A stretch of DNA of 64,000 nucleotides from Trichomonas vaginalis G3 (Eukaryota; Parabasalia; Trichomonadida; Trichomonadidae), in assembly GCF_026262505.1 (NCBI RefSeq), contig NC_067208.1, positions 11,975,962-12,039,961 of the forward strand, read 5' to 3'. A model generated the notes under the pieces. That model saw only the letters and a program-made list of their open reading frames with translations. It did not search any database and was not told the DNA's origin. Both the position numbers and the translations under genes were made by a program. This document shows positions 10,868 through 19,392 of this stretch, in pieces (positions within the stretch are counted from its first letter, which is position 1; every line of letters starts with the position of its first letter).

Positions 10868-11067
10868 AGTATGAATGTTATGTATTAGGTCATGAACTTT
10901 GGTTGTTGCTGTTTGATGAAACAAATGAGTTAGTTATGTCAGTCAAGAGAACAGAAAAATATTGTGTTAGTGAAAACTGCACCAAGTCAATAAGATTAGG
11001 TTTGCATTATGAAGATGAGTTCGATACTGTTGAAGAAGTTTTGGATAGATATTACAAATTGCTTTAA
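10828..11067 (+). CDS. Small Polinton protein, 79 aa (copy A)
   Basis: A small protein starts inside the 3' end of the preceding gene (40 bases of overlap) and is identical in arrangement to 32772-33014 of copy B. The composition is mixed, with no recognisable domain. The overlap suggests a shared transcript or translation by leaky start choice, which would be unusual for this host. Confidence 0.6.
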   Translation: MQQLTRELRAKNIKYECYVLGHELWLLLFDETNELVMSVKRTEKYCVSENCTKSIRLGLHYEDEFDTVEEVLDRYYKLL

Positions 11068-11678
11068 TTTACTAAAACATATTTCAAGCAAAGTTTATAT
11101 TCTGTTGAAAGTTTTGTATACTCGTTCGAATATTTATACTTAAACTCAACTCCTGTAGTTCCTGGTGTTTCAATGATGCGGATGTTACCTATTTTCATGA
11201 ATGGTGGCGTTTGACCACAGCATTCGATTTCAGGGTCGAGATAGTCAATGACACATTGTTTCCCTGTTATTCGTGAGATAACATTTTCAAGGTCCTCCTT
11301 TGTTAGAATTATTTGGTTCTTGCTTATAAGATTTGTCAAAAGCTTCTTATCGTCTTTGAGTAAAATTGTTTGGTATAACTGAAGAAGGTAATGGTCTACG
11401 TTATCTGAAGGATTTGTTTGAACATTTGTGTAAGGGTTGTCGTTGGCTTCTCTTGAAAGAATTTGGTCCAGTGGTGGATACTCTAACTTAACATCTGATG
11501 TAGCGTTAGCGTTTGAAGCTGAGTTTAAATTCACCGACTTAAGTTCTGGTTCTTTTTCTTTCAAACACTCTGAACTATAGTTCTTTATGACAATATTGTT
11601 TGTCGTTCGTGAGTCAACATTTGATGTTGGTTCAATTGGAACATTAACGGCACCAGCTAAGATGGATTTGCTTCTCAT
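11064..11678 (-). CDS. Polinton protein of 204 aa, unknown (copy A)
   Basis: This 204-residue protein has an N-terminal Asn/Ser-rich half and a more ordered C-terminal half (LLQLYQTILLKDDKKLLTN, LDPEIECCGQTPP). It matches 33074-33688 of copy B almost perfectly. It converges with the 79-aa gene and is divergent from the small gene starting at 11704, with about 25 bases between starts. No family is recognised; a structural or maturation role is possible but unsupported. Confidence 0.6.
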   Translation of the reverse strand: MRSKSILAGAVNVPIEPTSNVDSRTTNNIVIKNYSSECLKEKEPELKSVNLNSASNANATSDVKLEYPPLDQILSREANDNPYTNVQTNPSDNVDHYLLQLYQTILLKDDKKLLTNLISKNQIILTKEDLENVISRITGKQCVIDYLDPEIECCGQTPPFMKIGNIRIIETPGTTGVEFKYKYSNEYTKLSTEYKLCLKYVLVN

Positions 11679-11703
11679 TTCATATAGAATAAAAACCTTT
11701 TAT

Positions 11704-12104
11704 ATGTATGAAATGAACAATATACTCGACAAGGGTTTGAATGTAAAGCTAACGAATGAAAAATATTGTTGAATTCACTGAGACAGGTGCTGTGTATAAA
11801 GATGTAGAACTACTGAACAAAAGAGCTAAGGGAAGAAGCAGGAATGAACAAAGGGTGGAAGCCTATAAAAATTTATGTCAATGATGGCTCAGGAGGTTCA
11901 AACATAAAGTATGCAGAAAGTTATAGAGTTTATGCTCTCAAAGGTGAAAAGCCTTCATTTAAGAACAGCTATTCTAACGCATATCCTCAAAAGCTAACGG
12001 ATGGGGAAGTGGATGATATGAATGACAGCAAAAATATTAACAGAAATGGCGACAGAGATGCATGGAATTTGTTTACCATCAGTCAATTGAAGGTTAAACT
12101 TTAA
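11704..12104 (+). pseudogene. Polinton small protein (133 aa in copy B), broken (copy A)
   Basis: This is the counterpart of 33714-34115 in copy B, a small charged protein with a Gly/Ser segment (VNDGSGGSNIKYAE). It sits between the 204-aa gene and the packaging ATPase and overlaps the ATPase 3' end by a few bases. Function is unknown. It is broken, with about one break. Confidence 0.5.
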
Positions 12105-12985
12105 AACAATGTTGGTCGTTCCCATGGAATATTTTTGACTTTAATGGTATTAGTCATGATATGAATCTCAAGGTATGAACGAGGAGAGATGAGAGACTTA
12201 TATGCTTCCCAAATTTCTTCAAAAGGTAATGTTATACCTGACTGTTTCCAAATGAGTTCAATATCATAGCGTGAGAAACCTTGAAAGATAACGAAGTCAG
12301 TTATGAGACGTTTTATGTTTAAAGCTAAAACCTCCATGTTTGCATAAGTATTGCTACAGTTAAGTGGTAATGTCTGACTTTAGTAATGATGTTAGCTAAT
12401 GGTGAGTCTGGTTTTGATACTAAACCTTTACCAGCGAAGTCGTCACAAACTAATAAAGTGTTTGATGGATATTTTTTGAAGGGGTATTTTGAAAGTTTTG
12501 ACAGAATGTAGTTTGTAAGTCGTTTCATATTGTAAACTCCTGAGTATTGACGTAAGTGGTGTTTGTCAATAATTCTTTCCATCTCCTCAGAAGTCTTTTG
12601 CATTCCTGACTGTATAAATTCAACGATGGCATAATTTTTCCTCTTACGTCGAATGTAACGTTGAAGAAATTCAATGAGTTCACTGTCTGGAACTTTAACG
12701 ACAGAGGCTTGAACTTTTGACATAAATGTTTTCGCTGTTGAGTCCATAGAGTCTGAAGTTGCTGATATAATGATTTGGTCATAATATGAGTCATTTCCTA
12801 AACGTTCTGTTATGAGTATATGACGAATGAGGTTAAATGTCTTACCTGAACCCATCTTTCCACAATAGAAATAACACCATTTGAACAGAACTCATAGTCC
12901 TTACTGAAAGGAAGAATAGAGAAGAGTTAAGTTTGTCTGTAGTTTCATTCATGTCTTCATCTACGTCATGTATTAAATGCTTCAT
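12101..12985 (-). pseudogene. FtsK/HerA-type packaging ATPase, broken (copy A)
   Basis: This is the genome-packaging ATPase of the Polinton/A32-like group. Motifs seen in the region include a Walker A GSGKT near the N-terminus and a Walker B strand (TLLVCDDFAGKG). It is nearly identical to the whole-looking copy at 34112-34999. It is broken, with about two breaks. It is divergent from the minor-capsid candidate starting at 13002 with only 16 bases between the starts. Confidence 0.85.
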
Positions 12986-13001
12986 TTTATCTCCATTAAA
13001 A

Positions 13002-13912
13002 ATGCAAGTCAGAAATATTCAGAACATAGCACCGAGTCTAACTGACAAGAGTATAAAGATATACTATGAACACGTTATGATGAAACCTACCAAAATTCAA
13101 GAAAGTCAGTATACTTATGAATATCCAAGACACTGGGTAGAGTATGTAGGAGGTGAGAAAGCTATTGAAATCAGACAGGTTCGAAGTATTCCAGCAGGAA
13201 GAACAATATTATTGAAGAACTTTAATGTTTTGAGATATAATGATGAAACAAAGAAGCAAGATAGTTTCCCTGTTGCTGTGTATGTGAACTAGATACAGGA
13301 GATGACATGAAAGTTTTTAACACAAAGCTTCAAACGGTAGTGAGAGAACAACTGACTGCGGAAGGACATCCATTACCTTCAGAAGTTACCATAGCATATA
13401 ATTTTGAAACAAACTCAATAGATTTTAAAGTCATCTCTGCAAAGAAGTCAGGTTTTACATTTAATGAAGCAGATGTATATTCGAATGAAAACTTCAAAGC
13501 TATTGCATGGTTAGATAATGACGATTGCTTTAAGAAAATATTTAAATACAGTGACTCAACGATGTCAATAGATGACCTTCGTGGAATGTTACCATCGACG
13601 TTTACAGTAGAAGGTTCAGCAGGATTGCTTACAAGATTGTCAATTGGTGGTATTTGGTCTCGTGAGAACATTGTTATAAAATCCAGTATAAGTGAATTTG
13701 CTGAAGAATCTATATTATGTCTTTCAAACTACATGTATTCGCCGCCGAAGCATTATAGTATAACAAACTTTGTCAGTAAGTTTAACATAAGACTTGTCGA
13801 ACCTTCTTCAATGAAAGATGTTGTGCTACCTAAAGATGGAAAGGATGGACTCATTATTGAGAATGATTTTAATTGCATATTAAATGAGCTTGTTCTTGAA
13901 GGTCATTCATGA
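13002..13912 (+). pseudogene. Minor virion protein candidate, broken (copy A)
   Basis: This is the counterpart of 35016-35897 in copy B, a 293-residue beta-rich protein with YEYPRHWVEYVGG near the N-terminus. Its position beside the packaging ATPase fits a morphogenesis gene. The assignment as a second minor capsid protein is inference. It is broken, with about one or two breaks. Confidence 0.5.
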
Positions 13913-14108
13913 TGAAATAACTGTTGTAGAAGATGTTAGCAATTGTTCAGACATTTTGAAGCGTATAGATGATATAAGAAAGAAGTTAGATAGACCGCAA
14001 AGCGGTGAGGGCGAAGCCCGTGAGAACGCTTATGTTTCATTGACTTTCTCCAGTAACGAGAACTTTTATGAGATAATATTGAAGAGAGATGATTTTAATA
14101 TGGTGTAA
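13884..14108 (+). CDS. Small Polinton protein, 74 aa, with in-frame double hairpin (copy A)
   Basis: This 74-residue protein has acidic/amphipathic ends (IHDEITVVEDVSN, SNENFYEIILKRDDF) and a central DRPQSGEGEARE stretch encoded by a GC-rich double hairpin. It is matched by 35898-36122 in copy B with one substitution. Its stop codon is directly followed by the ATG of the next gene, as in copy B. Function is unknown. Confidence 0.55.
   Translation: MSLFLKVIHDEITVVEDVSNCSDILKRIDDIRKKLDRPQSGEGEARENAYVSLTFSSNENFYEIILKRDDFNMV
13994..14019. repeat. Double-hairpin palindrome inside the 74-aa gene (copy A)
   Basis: ACCGCAAAGCGGT is followed, after two bases, by GGGCGAAGCCC. The core GCGAAGC is the sequence of an exceptionally stable DNA mini-hairpin known from biophysical work. 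The element is read in frame as Pro-Gln-Ser-Gly-Glu-Gly-Glu-Ala. Confidence 0.8.
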
Positions 14109-14634
14109 ATGGTAGCTTGGGCAGCTTTAGGCGCAATGGGAACAAAAGCATTAGCATTTGGAGCAAAAGCACTTGGAGCTTATGACGCAGTAAATAAAAT
14201 GAGTGGAGGAAGGGTTTCGAAGACATTAGATGCAAATAAAGGGAAGATTGGAGGCTGGGTTGCAAAGAAGTTAAGATTAAATAAAATAGGGCTCATAAAT
14301 AAAGCATCCAATTTGGTTGCGACTGAGTCAGAAAATGCTTTAGGAAAGGACGATGAGTTTGCAAAACACGCAAAAGACTTTAATGACCAGATGAAAGGTG
14401 AAACAATGCATTTAAATAGAGTCGATGGAACTAAAGAAAATGTTTCTTCTCCACCAGTAGTTCTTCCGTATGGTCCTATGGAATGTATGGAAACCCTTAC
14501 GAAAGACCATTTGACCCATTGACTGGTGGAAGTAACTGGTATCATTACGGACGAAGAAGAAAGACAGTCAAGTTGGAGACAGACGTGAAGAAAGCAACTA
14601 AAAAGAAACCAAGGAAGAGAGTTATAAAGCAATG
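14109..14634 (+). pseudogene. Basic Gly/Ala-rich virion protein candidate, broken (copy A)
   Basis: This is the counterpart of the 175-aa gene at 36123-36650. The N-terminus is Ala/Gly-rich and hydrophobic (AALGAMGTKALAFGAKALGA). The C-terminus is Tyr/Gly-rich and then strongly basic, like a small DNA-condensing or membrane-active virion protein. That role is inference. It is broken, with about one break. Confidence 0.5.
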
Positions 14635-14643
14635 AATTCAACA

Positions 14644-14687
14644 GGGTGAAAAAAGGTGAAAAAAGAGGTGAGATTCACCATTCACCT
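14644..14687. repeat. Intergenic palindrome, GGTGA type (copy A)
   Basis: GGTGAAAAAAGGTGAAAAAAGAGGTGA faces TTCACCATTCACC. The matching site in copy B (36659-36706) uses GGTAG/GGTTAG facing CTAACC/CTACC: both arms changed and the pairing is kept. It lies between the 3' end of one gene and the promoter region of the next. Confidence 0.7.
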
Positions 14688-14776
14688 AAATTTATTTTTG
14701 TGCTATGTTTTTCATACGTGTGAGGGTGGTGATATCATTAATTTTTAAGTTTATTTTTTATTTTATTTTTATATAA

Positions 14777-15097
14777 ATGACGAAAACTATTGAGATAACA
14801 AACTACAACGGTCATGAGTTCAAGAATTTGTTCTTCGTTCCTCGTGAAAATACATTCTATCAGATACGAGGGAGAAAGGGTAAAGTTAGTTTGAGCGTTT
14901 ATGAAGGGATGAAGAATGGAAAGTTTATACAAGCATACGATACAAACGGTAAGCGTGTTTCATTAGCTTTGTCAAAACTTACATACATTTATTTTGACAG
15001 TGATTTTGACCTATATGAAGAAGAAAGTGAGTCAGAAGATTATGAGCTGTTATGTGAAGCACAGCAATGGGAGGAGTTGCAATACTTTTATAAGTGA
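14777..15097 (+). CDS. Right-end Polinton protein, 106 aa (copy A)
   Basis: The last gene before the right terminus encodes 106 residues and begins TKTIEITNYNGHEFKNLFFV. The basic middle (QIRGRKGKVSLSVYEGM) is shared with copy B (36795-37121) and the acidic tail is variable. No domain is recognised. Its 3' third is repeated in the terminal duplication that follows. Confidence 0.6.
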   Translation: MTKTIEITNYNGHEFKNLFFVPRENTFYQIRGRKGKVSLSVYEGMKNGKFIQAYDTNGKRVSLALSKLTYIYFDSDFDLYEEESESEDYELLCEAQQWEELQYFYK

Positions 15098-15664
15098 GAA
15101 CGTTTATTTTTTACATTAGTGAGGTGAAGTGGTTGGTGGCTTTGTAAATATTTAAGGTTAAGTTAGTGTTGTCGTTTGTGTTGTAAAATATACGTTAACG
15201 GTTTTGTAAAGTGTCAAATTCACATATAATGGATAAGGAGGCGTGCAATGCCTCCGTACACTAGATATGTATACTAACTAACGGTAAGCGTGTTTCATTA
15301 GCTTTGTCAAAACTTACATACATTTATTTTGACAGTGATTTTGACCTATATGAAGAAGAAAGTGAGTCAGAAGATTATGAGCTGTTATGTGAAGCACAGC
15401 AATGGGAGGAGTTGCAATACTTTTATAAGTGAGAACGTTTATTTTTTACATTAGTGAGAACGTTTATTTTTTACATTAGTGAGAATGTTTATTTTTTACA
15501 TTAGTGAGGTGAAGTGGTTGGTGGCTTTGTAAATATTTAAGGTTAAGTTAGTGTTGTCGTTTGTGTTGTAAAATATACGTTAACGGTTTTGTAAAGTGTC
15601 AAATTCACATATAATGGGTAAGGAGGCGTGCAATGCCTCCGTACACTAGATATGTATACTAACT
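14946..15664. repeat. Tandemly duplicated Polinton right end (copy A)
   Basis: Unit 1 (14946-15280) and unit 2 (15281-15664) both begin ACGGTAAGCGTGTTTCATTA inside the 106-aa gene and both end with GATATGTATACTAACT. Unit 2 is longer because a 25-base block (GAGAACGTTTATTTTTTACA...) occurs three times instead of once. Each unit holds a GGAGGCGTGCAATGCCTCC palindrome shortly before the terminus. The element therefore carries two copies of its right terminus. Confidence 0.9.
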
Positions 15665-15826
15665 AATGCTATTTTTGACAGGAGCTGGTGGAACACCTAA
15701 CCTTGGTGAGACTGCTCTTTGCCATTGTGCAGCTCGTAAGAAATATTCAATAGGTGCTCCATAATCGTTTGGTAAAGTTTGTTTCATAGATGGTGAAGGT
15801 TCACGAGAGCTTGATGAAGAACTCAT
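15659..15826 (-). CDS. Partial gene of 55 codons at the A/B junction
   Basis: A short minus-strand frame starts with Met followed by a run of Ser and continues with YGAPIEYFLRAAQWQRAV. It begins 31 bases from the capsid gene end and runs into the right terminus of copy A, where its last codons are made of copy A terminal sequence. It is most simply a gene of copy B cut at the junction. Confidence 0.5.
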   Translation of the reverse strand: MSSSSSSREPSPSMKQTLPNDYGAPIEYFLRAAQWQRAVSPRLGVPPAPVKNSIS

Positions 15827-15856
15827 TTATAAGCTTTAAAAATAAACGTTCATCCT

Positions 15857-17431
15857 TTATTCCTCACTGTCGTCCGTAGCTAAGTTATAGTCGTCTAATC
15901 TTATTATGGGGATGCCATTAGCACGCACCTGAATGGCAAAGCAACAATCCCTCATAAATCCAATAAGTGGCTTTGGTACGTTTTCAGTTGCTAGTTCAAT
16001 AGGTCCTTTAACAGACAATTTGTATGTTATTGGAGCAGTAGATGTTTGACCTTGCTGGAAGCAAAAGTCCACTTCTGTTGGAAAACCACATAAGAAATGT
16101 GTGTTGTCATAGCTATCCCATTTATGTTCCACACTACCATCATCCACCAATGACCTCATAACATCTTCATTAAATCCTATCATATCATTGTTTGTATTGC
16201 AAGCGTTCGCAACCATTTCATAAAATACAGGTCCATATGATTTTTCAGGTTCTGCAGGCATATTTCCATAAGCTCCCATGGAAAGCTGAAGATATTTAAA
16301 CTTAGGGTTCTCAAAATTAACATAATAGTTGTCTTTCTTTCTAAATAGTGCCCAAATACTTTTAACATTAATAGGTGTATAAGCTGCTGTAAATGTTGCA
16401 CTTGAACTATCTGTATTCTTTGAGAATGAACCGTCCATAGGAATCCAATCCATAACTTTAACAGGAAAACATAAAGCCTCGTTTGTATAATGTTCTACAA
16501 GTTCTGTATAAATGTTAGGGTCTAAAGAGAATGACTTTGGATGAATGAAACATTCATTAAAATCCATCTTTGTTCGAAATAGTTGCTGGGTTACAGTTGT
16601 AATAGTAACTGTTCCACTAGCTTCTACTGCCTTCGTTATCATAGTGAATGGTTCATTCCATGGAACAAATTTATTTGTCGGTGGATTTGAATCTGAAGCA
16701 AATGCAACTTTAAGAGTTGGATTGAAAGCAATGATATCATTTACAGATATAGATGTGCATTGTAAGGCGTCGCTACTGAACTTTACTTTAAGCTGAATGT
16801 TTCCTGCAAAAGCTGGAATAAATCGAATAGCTTCTAATGGAAGGAATCTTCTAACAGGAATTCTTAAACGAAGCTTAAAATCATTTGATTTTCCTGCTGT
16901 AATTGGACCACTAACAATTTGTCCTGTTCTGCATGTTCCCGAATGACTCCATACATCTTCATGTCGAGTCTTTGAGAAAACATCTACTTTCTTTATTTGT
17001 TCGGTAGTTTGTGAGTTTGAAGTTATATATGCTTCTTCTCTTGCGTTGTCTTGAGAATATACGATACGACCATTTGCAAGGATTTGATATCCAGCAACTG
17101 CATAGAAAGCGTCATCGAAACCAATCCAAAATCCTGGTGGGTTTGTTTTATTGGAACCTGAACCAATTTCTTTATCTACAATAAATTGACCTTCCATTTT
17201 ATACGTAATGAATGTATTGTAAAGGTCCAACATATTTTCACCAGGAGGTGAGAGATTGAATGTTACCCATGTGTTATCTTTAGCAGTTCCAGGTTGTGAT
17301 GGAATCTTTGCGTCAGAATATTTTCTATTAGTGTCACCAATTTGAACTGCATTGTCTATGATATCGAAATATGAGCGAATCTGATGAATATGCTCTGCTG
17401 GAGTAAATTCGTTTAGCTGTTCGTTCTGCAT
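15857..17431 (-). CDS. Major capsid protein candidate, 524 aa (copy B)
   Basis: A 524-residue beta-rich protein without membrane segments, of a length typical for double-jelly-roll capsid proteins of Polintons. Strand-like segments such as NTWVTFNLSPPGENMLDLYN, LRLRIPVRRFLPLEAIRF and GNIQLKVKFSSDAL are visible. It lies left of polB next to two small genes. Assignment is by size, composition, position and general resemblance to Polinton capsids, not by a search. The ATG at 17431 is the first in the frame. Confidence 0.65.
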   Translation of the reverse strand: MQNEQLNEFTPAEHIHQIRSYFDIIDNAVQIGDTNRKYSDAKIPSQPGTAKDNTWVTFNLSPPGENMLDLYNTFITYKMEGQFIVDKEIGSGSNKTNPPGFWIGFDDAFYAVAGYQILANGRIVYSQDNAREEAYITSNSQTTEQIKKVDVFSKTRHEDVWSHSGTCRTGQIVSGPITAGKSNDFKLRLRIPVRRFLPLEAIRFIPAFAGNIQLKVKFSSDALQCTSISVNDIIAFNPTLKVAFASDSNPPTNKFVPWNEPFTMITKAVEASGTVTITTVTQQLFRTKMDFNECFIHPKSFSLDPNIYTELVEHYTNEALCFPVKVMDWIPMDGSFSKNTDSSSATFTAAYTPINVKSIWALFRKKDNYYVNFENPKFKYLQLSMGAYGNMPAEPEKSYGPVFYEMVANACNTNNDMIGFNEDVMRSLVDDGSVEHKWDSYDNTHFLCGFPTEVDFCFQQGQTSTAPITYKLSVKGPIELATENVPKPLIGFMRDCCFAIQVRANGIPIIRLDDYNLATDDSEE

Positions 17432-17458
17432 GTATTTACTTCAGATAAAAATATCTAT

Positions 17459-17887
17459 TTACTTCATTATTCTCACTCTTCTTCTTGGCATTCGTGGTGG
17501 AAGTTGTTTCTTGACATTTTCAATGAACTGTACATTCTCTTTTGTCTCAACTTCTTTCACTGGCGGGTCAGGGTTCTTTGACTCGGTTTGTTTTTCAATG
17601 AAATTCACGAACTTTGCAATAAGCTCTTGGTTCGTTATTGAAAGTACATCTGGCTTCTTTTCTTCTTGTTCTTTTGGTGGCTCAGTTTGAACAGAAGGTT
17701 TTATATGGGCTTCGCCCTCGGTGCCATGCACCTTAATGTTGTCGCTCTCTGTATTCGCTAATGGAACCTTTCTTTTTCTTACATATATTTTACCATCTTT
17801 ACTCTGACTTACATAATAGAAAGGATGTTGTATTCCTCTTGCGTCATTTAATATAATAGACTCTCGCTCTGATTTTGACAAGCTCAT
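17459..17887 (-). CDS. Small Polinton protein, 142 aa, with in-frame double hairpin
   Basis: A 142-residue charged protein with a basic C-terminus (KKQLPPRMPRRRVRIMK) and a Pro/Glu-rich centre. It lies 27 bases upstream of the capsid gene and is co-oriented with it. VHGTEGEAHIK in the middle is encoded by a GC-rich double hairpin. The basic tail could contact DNA or the capsid interior (inference). No family is recognised. Confidence 0.6.
   Translation of the reverse strand: MSLSKSERESIILNDARGIQHPFYYVSQSKDGKIYVRKRKVPLANTESDNIKVHGTEGEAHIKPSVQTEPPKEQEEKKPDVLSITNQELIAKFVNFIEKQTESKNPDPPVKEVETKENVQFIENVKKQLPPRMPRRRVRIMK
17707..17732. repeat. Double-hairpin palindrome inside the 142-aa gene
   Basis: GGGCTTCGCCC and GGTGCCATGCACC are separated by two bases; on the coding strand this is GGTGCATGGCACC, GA, GGGCGAAGCCC. 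It is read in frame as His-Gly-Thr-Glu-Gly-Glu-Ala, the same phase as in polB and in the 74-aa gene. Confidence 0.8.
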
Positions 17888-17932
17888 TTTACATCGGTTA
17901 AAGTTTTAATTTTGTTTTTTATCTGCAGTCAA

Positions 17933-18172
17933 ATGACTCAGACAAGCCCTACGGACAAGACCCAAGGGGTCATAGATGTTGAAGCATTGAAGAAAGAAAT
18001 TCGTGAGCAAATTTTATCCGAACTGAAGGAACAAAAACAAGAACAAAAGCCAGAGAGACCAAAGAGAAAACTTAGTGAAAAACAACTTGCTGCATTAGCT
18101 GCTGGAAGACAGAAGAACCCAAGACTACTGGCGAAAAAAGCTAGAGAAGAAGCTGAAGCAAAAGCTAAATAA
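17933..18172 (+). CDS. Small Lys/Glu/Ala-rich protein, 79 aa
   Basis: A highly charged helical protein: a long KEIREQILSELKEQKQEQK stretch, then basic PKRKLSEKQLAALAAGRQK and an AKKAREEAEAKAK tail. I start it at the ATG at 17933, because the longer frame opens only with a non-ATG codon. It is divergent from the 142-aa gene, with about 45 bases between starts. It is probably a DNA-binding or core-type small protein, by composition only. Confidence 0.55.
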   Translation: MTQTSPTDKTQGVIDVEALKKEIREQILSELKEQKQEQKPERPKRKLSEKQLAALAAGRQKNPRLLAKKAREEAEAKAK

Positions 18173-18217
18173 GCTGAAGCAAAGAAAGAGTAAATGGTTT
18201 ATTTTTATCCGAATTAA

Positions 18218-19075
18218 ATGTATAGACAAATACCTTTATCTGTTGCGTTCACTAGTGAAAACCCTGACGTCAAAATAAAGGGGAACAGAGTAACGTTTAA
18301 GTTTCCAACAGACTGGATTGTGAACATAAATGAAGAGAAGTACATTGGCATAACATCTATGTATATAACACGTGCTTTCAGAAAGGTTGACTTTATACTT
18401 CAAGTCGAGATAGAAAATGACGAACAGTCTTTAAGCGCCCAAAACATTCACATATACAAATACTTTAAAAACAGTACGACGTTAGAAGACTGTATAATTA
18501 CATTTTACGAAAATTTTCAAAAGAAGTTTAACATTGAAGTACAAACTTTACAGCCTTTACGTGAGTTTCTTGCACAACTGAAAGAAGAAGGAATTGTAGA
18601 AAGATTAATAGCTTTTCATTACGAGTTTGTACCAAATGAAGATGGAACTCATGACTGTCAATTCATTGTATTCTCACCATTCAATGAAGTCGCTAAAGAG
18701 AAAGAAAATCCATTACGTATAAGATTTCAAATCTCTGAACCAAGTGATGATTTCAAAAATGTTTTCAATTATGATGCAATGCTTCCGAGGAAAAATGAAT
18801 TTTCCGAAATTAGATTTCCAGGTATTTGGGATAGAAAGCAAGCTATATTATATTCAAACTTAAGTAAGGGAGTTGAAAATGAGTTCATTGGTCATACAAG
18901 AACTTCACCACTTCCTAACCCTAAATACTATAAATTAACTGGCTTCAATCGTGAGTTTTGGATAGACATGTTCTCCACTCATGACCATAACTGCCCAGTG
19001 TTCTTACCTCCAGACCATAAGGACTGTCTCTACATTGAAGCACAACTCTTAAACTCTACCATCGCAGTATTGTAA
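18218..19075 (+). CDS. Minor capsid (penton-like) candidate, 285 aa
   Basis: A 285-residue protein starting MYRQIPLSVAFTSENPDV, with beta-type patterning (VTFKFPTDWIVNINEEKYIG) and a C-terminal half rich in aromatic and charged residues. It shares the general style of the 254-aa and 293-aa proteins of this element (short, N-terminal strand, FP/YP..W near residue 30). It may be one of several single-jelly-roll virion proteins; this is inference from layout. Confidence 0.5.
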   Translation: MYRQIPLSVAFTSENPDVKIKGNRVTFKFPTDWIVNINEEKYIGITSMYITRAFRKVDFILQVEIENDEQSLSAQNIHIYKYFKNSTTLEDCIITFYENFQKKFNIEVQTLQPLREFLAQLKEEGIVERLIAFHYEFVPNEDGTHDCQFIVFSPFNEVAKEKENPLRIRFQISEPSDDFKNVFNYDAMLPRKNEFSEIRFPGIWDRKQAILYSNLSKGVENEFIGHTRTSPLPNPKYYKLTGFNREFWIDMFSTHDHNCPVFLPPDHKDCLYIEAQLLNSTIAVL

Positions 19076-19099
19076 AATCTACGCTAGCTTTATTTTTAT

Positions 19100-19390
19100 C
19101 ACGAATGACCTCATTCATGACCTCATTGCTGACAAAAATAAATGACCTCATTGCTGACCTCATTCATGACCTCATTGCTGACAAAAATAAATGACCTCAT
19201 TCATGACCTCATTGCTGACAAAAATAAATGACCTCATTCATGACCTCATTGCTGACCTCATTCATGACCTCATTGCTGACAAAAATAAATGACCTCATTG
19301 CTGACCTCATTCATGACCTCATTGCTGACAAAAATAAATGACCTCATTCATGACCTCATTCATGACCTCATTGCTGACAAAAATAAATGA
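19100..19390. repeat. ATGACCTCATT(C/G)... minisatellite upstream of the polB 3' end
   Basis: About 290 bases made of the modules ATGACCTCATTC, ATGACCTCATTGCTGAC and AAAAATAA arranged irregularly in tandem. It fills the convergent gap between the 285-aa gene and the DNA polymerase stop codon. Confidence 0.92.
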
Positions 19391-19392
19391 CC

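Larger units (their letters stand above)
1..15664. mobile_element. Polinton/Maverick copy A, partial and broken
   Basis: This is a large self-synthesising DNA transposon of the Polinton/Maverick class; its left part lies outside the window. Recognisable parts are DNA polymerase B, KilA-N proteins, integrase, tail-like fibre, minor-capsid candidates and packaging ATPase, in the same order as in copy B. The right end carries the 16-base terminus GATATGTATACTAACT, seen twice because the tail is duplicated. It is a fossil with roughly ten breaks spread over most of its larger genes. The high nucleotide similarity to copy B suggests both are young. Confidence 0.93.

Noticed and set aside
15264-15281. 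Trichomonas intron branch/3' splice signal (ACTAAC)
   Set aside because: It is the Polinton terminus; the required ACACAG extension is absent and no reading frames join across it.
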